A stretch of 64,000 nucleotides of DNA. Origin: Candidatus Scatomonas merdigallinarum (GTDB lineage Bacteria > Bacillota > Clostridia > Lachnospirales > Lachnospiraceae). The notes beneath the pieces are model-generated. The model did not search any database, was not told the DNA's origin, and worked only from the letters and a program-made list of their open reading frames with translations. Location of the stretch: assembly GCA_018716305.1 (NCBI GenBank), contig DVKB01000032.1, forward strand, positions 124,001 to 188,000, written 5' to 3'. The translations under genes were made by a program, and so were the position numbers. Positions 60,849-64,000 of this stretch are shown here, piece after piece; the first letter of the stretch is position 1, and each line of letters begins with the position of its first letter.

Positions 60849-62861
60849 CTACAGCCGGAAAGCGCTGACCGCCGTGGCTTCCACAATGGTTTCGAACAGC
60901 ATGGGAAGATTGCTGCCCTTGCCGCCGATCTCCCGGAATTCCACCTGCACCGCCGGGTTTTCAAAGCCTCCCCGGCGCCGGATCTTCTCCAGCACCTGCG
61001 CTCTGGCAAGTTTTTCCGCCAGATCCAGGGCCTGACGGTAATCCCGGAACAGATTCCGTTTTGTCCCTTCATAAACGGAGAATCCCAGAAACTCCGCCCC
61101 TCTGTATTCCACCTTCACCCGCACCCGGATCCGGGTGACGATCTGGCTGGCAATGGCTCCCAGGGCATTGGCCACCGGAGCGTCTTTGCTGATGGCTGCC
61201 CGGGTTCCCAGCATGGCGGCCACCCGGGGCAGGAAGATGTGAATGGGAGCTCCCACGCCCACCAGGGGAAATTTTACCGTAAAAGGCACCTGCATCCAGC
61301 TCACCCGCTCCGGACGTCTGGCTTTCTCATAGCAGAGGCCGATGAAGGTCTCTATATTTTCCTGCTCCAGAGTCCTCTGCTGCCCCGGATGCTCCAGGTT
61401 CAGAAGGATCCGCACCAGATTGCAGTACAGCTTTTTCTCCACCAGCCCGTACACCTGATCCGGGATCTCTTCCGGCCGGCAGCCGAGATTCCTGGCTATA
61501 AACCGCAGGGCTTCCCCGGCGGCCTCTCCGCTGTGTCCGGGGAAATCCCCTTTCAGGATCATAGCGTCTGTGGGGGTCAGGCCGCTGCGCATAAGGATGC
61601 CCTCCGCCTCCAGCCGCTCCGTCTTCATGGTGTAAATATCTCCCTTTACGGCTTCCGCCAGCTCCTCTATGGGAAGGGGACCCTGCTCCAGAGCCCGGCA
61701 CAGGGCCTGCTCCTCCTCTGTAAAGCCGGGCTGTCCGGCGATGCTCCTCTGAAGCACATAAAATTCGTGGAGCATCCGGGTGTGGGTCCGTTTCTGCCTG
61801 CCCAGCGCCGCCAGCTTTTCCCGTACCTGGGGATACCGCCCCGCCAGAAAGGAAAGGGGGATCACCCGGCGGCCGTCCAGATACAGCCTGCCCTCCCGGA
61901 AACGGACGGCGCTGTCCCCTCCCAGAAGGAAGGTGTCCACATACACGCCGTTGATGGTAGTCTTCCAGGGTCCGATCTTAATCCCTCCCTGAGAGGTCAG
62001 AGGCATTTTGTCCCGCACCATGGCTACATCGGTAGTAGTGCCGCCCATGTCCACGATCACCGCGTTGGCCTGTCCCGCCAAGGCGCTGCCTCCCACCAGA
62101 CTGGCGGCCGGGCCGGAAAGCAGAGTCTCCACAGGATATTCCCTGGCCATCTCCTCCGACATGAGGCTGCCGTCGCTACGCATAATAGCCAGAGGCATTT
62201 TCATGTTCCGCTCCTCCATCACATGCTTCACCGCCTGGAAAAATTCCGCGATCAGCGGGATCAGCCGGGTATTTAAAAGAGTGCCCGCGCCCCTGCGCAG
62301 TACGTCCACCTCATCGGACATCTCGCAGGCAGTGGTCACCGGTACTCCCAGTTTTTTCTTCAGGATTTCTTTGGCTGTTTTTTCAAAGCGGCCTCCGTTG
62401 GCTCTTGGGAAGGCCTGCAGCACGCCCACCGCGCCGCATTGGGCAAACCACCGGGACGCTTTCCCTTCCAGTTCTTCCCAGTCCGGCTCCTGCGGCTGTT
62501 CAAAAAGATGTTCCGGCTTTCCTTCTATAAATATAAGTTCCTCCGGATCCCGGAAACCGTAGGCTCCGTACACTTCTCTGAGGTTGGGCATACACTCCGG
62601 GTTCATGCCGATCATTAAAATTTTCGCCCGGCTTCCCTTGTCCTCCAGACAGGCGTTGGTAGCCAGAGTGGTCGACAGAGCCAGCAGCTCCGCCTGCTTA
62701 ACATATACCGGATCCAGCAAATCCAGGGCAGCGGCAATGCAGTCCTCCAGATGAGCCTTGGTGGTCAGCGTCTTGCCGCTGCAGAGAATTTTCTGCCGTT
62801 CCATATCATAGACAACGGCATCCGTAAACGTTCCGCCAGTATCAATTCCGATTCCAATCAT
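60849..62861 (-). CDS. hydantoinase/oxoprolinase family protein (HyuA-like)
   Basis: 670 aa. IGIDTGGTFTDAVVYD opens an actin-like ATPase fold; NAVIVDMGGTTTDVAMV and GPWKTTINGVYVDTFLLGGDSAV are family motifs. HyuA subunits normally pair with HyuB in ATP-dependent hydantoin or oxoproline opening; no hyuB is in the window. Clostridial solo members of this length are known but without assigned substrate. Its promoter lies behind the LysR-flanked inverted repeat. Confidence 0.85.
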   Translation of the reverse strand: MIGIGIDTGGTFTDAVVYDMERQKILCSGKTLTTKAHLEDCIAAALDLLDPVYVKQAELLALSTTLATNACLEDKGSRAKILMIGMNPECMPNLREVYGAYGFRDPEELIFIEGKPEHLFEQPQEPDWEELEGKASRWFAQCGAVGVLQAFPRANGGRFEKTAKEILKKKLGVPVTTACEMSDEVDVLRRGAGTLLNTRLIPLIAEFFQAVKHVMEERNMKMPLAIMRSDGSLMSEEMAREYPVETLLSGPAASLVGGSALAGQANAVIVDMGGTTTDVAMVRDKMPLTSQGGIKIGPWKTTINGVYVDTFLLGGDSAVRFREGRLYLDGRRVIPLSFLAGRYPQVREKLAALGRQKRTHTRMLHEFYVLQRSIAGQPGFTEEEQALCRALEQGPLPIEELAEAVKGDIYTMKTERLEAEGILMRSGLTPTDAMILKGDFPGHSGEAAGEALRFIARNLGCRPEEIPDQVYGLVEKKLYCNLVRILLNLEHPGQQRTLEQENIETFIGLCYEKARRPERVSWMQVPFTVKFPLVGVGAPIHIFLPRVAAMLGTRAAISKDAPVANALGAIASQIVTRIRVRVKVEYRGAEFLGFSVYEGTKRNLFRDYRQALDLAEKLARAQVLEKIRRRGGFENPAVQVEFREIGGKGSNLPMLFETIVEATAVSAFRL

Positions 62862-62977
62862 ATTCCATTTTCTCCTTTGTTCTTACCTATTACTTCTATA
62901 GAATGATTTTAATATCCGGTGTTCCATTTAACGGAATCATCCTGTTCAGATATTTTTCTTGCGGCCATCCTATGAGC

Positions 62978-63038
62978 TGCCCGACAAACGGGCATGAGAC
63001 ACGGATTGCTCCGCGCTTCGTGCTGCCGCAATCCTCAT
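62978..63038 (-). repeat. dispersed two-hairpin element, copy R4 (best copy)
   Basis: Minus strand: ATGA, GGATTGC, an 18-base loop with GCACGAAGCGCGGA, GCAATCC, GTGTC, TCAT, then TGCCCG-TTTGT-CGGGCA. All stems are perfect. It begins at about the +1 of the hydantoinase-family transcript. Confidence 0.85.
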
Positions 63039-63041
63039 CTT

Positions 63042-63070
63042 ATTATACTGATACAAACCAGTATACACAA
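63042..63070 (-). promoter_or_regulatory. promoter of the hydantoinase-family gene with LysR-type dyad
   Basis: -35 TTGTGT (63065-63070), 17 bases, -10 TATAAT (63042-63047). The dyad TATACTG-N8-CAGTATA (63044-63065) fills the spacer. Confidence 0.7.
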
Positions 63071-63113
63071 GAAATCAGCTTCAAAAAAAGACGCAGTGAA
63101 ATCTTATGGCGTA

Positions 63114-63142
63114 TTGCCTTTCTCGGCCCTTTGGTCTATGAT
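63114..63142 (+). promoter_or_regulatory. promoter of the right-edge lysR gene
   Basis: TTGCCT (63114-63119), 17 bases, TATGAT (63137-63142). Confidence 0.6.
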
Positions 63143-63174
63143 AAAAAATATGCAGTTTTTAAGGGGGTGCAGTT

Positions 63175-64000
63175 TTGGAATTCCGTACACTTCGTTATTT
63201 CTTAGCGGCGGCACAGGAAGAAAATATCACAAGGGCGGCAGATATCCTGCATGTGTCTCAGCCTACTTTGAGCCGTCAAATTATGGATCTGGAGCGGGAA
63301 CTTGGTGTAACATTGATGCTGCGCGGCAAAAATGGACTGACTCTGACCGATGACGGTATATTTTTCCGTCAGCGGGCACAGGAAATCGTAGAATTAGCAG
63401 ACCGCCTGGAAAAGTCCTTTGCAGAACGGCAGAACAACATCAGCGGTATGATTGTGATCGGCGCTTCGGAAGCAGCCGGGAGTCAGACGCTGGCAAAGCT
63501 CATCAAAGAATTTTCCGAAAAATATCCCGCGGTACAATTTACCCTTTATAATGAAACGGTGGATAATGTGAAAGACCGTTTGGATAAAGGACTGGTGGAT
63601 ATTGGCTTGCTGCTGGACCCCATTGATGTAACCAAGTTTGATTATGTTCGTCTGTCACAGCAGGATACATGGGGACTCCTGGTGCGGGATGACCACCCGC
63701 TGATGGGAAAGGAATCGCTTGCGGCAGATGATGTTGCTCCTTATCCGCTGATTTTGCCATTACGGGACAGCATCCGTGCGGAAATTCTCAACTGGCTGGG
63801 GCGTGAAGAAAAGGAATTAAAAATCCCGCTGTTTTATACCCTGCTTTCCAATGCTGCCCTGATGGTGGCTGAGGGTCTTGGCTGCGCTTTCTGCATGGAT
63901 GGGGCGCTGGCAATCCGCAGCGATCCGCGCCTGCGTTTTATTCCTCTGGAACCGCGCCGCATGACCCACAGTGTACTGGTGTGGAAGAAAAATAACCTGT
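63175..64000 (+). CDS. LysR-family transcriptional regulator (cut by window edge)
   Basis: 275 residues are visible from a TTG start with AGGGGGTG upstream; the frame is open to the edge and the family is about 290-300 aa. The helix-turn-helix is YFLAAAQEENITRAADILHV plus SQPTLSRQIMDLERELG. The ligand domain includes GMIVIGASEAAGSQTL and FTLYNETVDNVKDRL. Codons are visibly less GC-rich than in its neighbours, which suggests later arrival. It is divergent from the hydantoinase-family gene. Confidence 0.9.
   Translation, partial: MEFRTLRYFLAAAQEENITRAADILHVSQPTLSRQIMDLERELGVTLMLRGKNGLTLTDDGIFFRQRAQEIVELADRLEKSFAERQNNISGMIVIGASEAAGSQTLAKLIKEFSEKYPAVQFTLYNETVDNVKDRLDKGLVDIGLLLDPIDVTKFDYVRLSQQDTWGLLVRDDHPLMGKESLAADDVAPYPLILPLRDSIRAEILNWLGREEKELKIPLFYTLLSNAALMVAEGLGCAFCMDGALAIRSDPRLRFIPLEPRRMTHSVLVWKKNNL

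Overview
The window looks like chromosome of a spore-forming, anaerobic, fairly GC-rich member of the Clostridia, most likely Lachnospiraceae. Sporulation and germination genes (spoIIR, a gerA-type operon, a SipL-like coat morphogenesis protein) show a spore former. A T-box-controlled aspS, a BlaI/M56 pair, strong GGAGG ribosome binding sites and the rpsL-rpsG-fusA-tuf order fit Firmicutes. I see no prophage, transposase, CRISPR array or rRNA. The family assignment is inference from gene content and protein character, not from a database search.

Layout. 1-6.4 kb: end of an ABC exporter, a MerR regulator, a broken two-component pair fused by deletion, two membrane glycosyltransferases and an endolysin-like M15 peptidase. 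6.4-16.2 kb: hydrolase, tRNA-Ala(CGC), a lipoprotein foldase, murI, spoIIR, the ger operon, and ispE with a GntR regulator. 16.3-23.2 kb: SipL-like protein, PrcB-like lipoprotein, plsC, a GDPD-family protein lacking a catalytic His, a MoxR/vWA pair and tRNA-Arg(ACG). 23.3-29.3 kb: DUF1275 protein, then an M56 sensor protease and its BlaI repressor separated by lon and a TetR regulator, with matching operators. 29.5-38.2 kb: esterase, a fused FAD reductase-rhodanese-sulfite reductase with a divergent LysR, a DUF134-NifX fusion, a domain-permuted GH3 and a DtxR/MntR-like regulator. 38.2-49.5 kb: SDR, murF-ddl, aminotransferase, methyltransferase, flavin reductase, secreted M3 peptidase, cysteine-cluster protein, SdpI-like protein and T-box-aspS. 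49.5-54.3 kb: zinc-ribbon proteins, a GH43 lipoprotein and a frameshifted AraC gene. 54.3-64 kb: the str operon, PII-amtB, a hydantoinase-type protein and a LysR gene that runs off the edge.

How things work together. Cell-wall precursor genes are spread over three places (murI; murF-ddl; M15 and M3 peptidases). Several local regulatory circuits can be read from promoters: BlaI sites at both the blaI and M56 promoters, a near-perfect TetR site pair at tetR and lon, a GntR-type palindrome at the start of the ispE-gntR transcript, and inverted repeats in divergent LysR regions. The aspS T-box reads AAC (Asn) rather than an Asp codon, and AspRS carries the His typical of non-discriminating enzymes. 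This points to indirect Asn-tRNA formation.

The most unusual signal is a dispersed intergenic element of about 60 nt present four times (near 14.55, 33.05, 37.50 and 63.00 kb). Its core is an inverted repeat GGATTGC...GCAATCC followed by a second hairpin whose stem sequence varies while its pairing is kept. Three of the four copies lie in the sense orientation in 5' leaders, and one is nested inside a 144-nt inverted repeat upstream of lysR.
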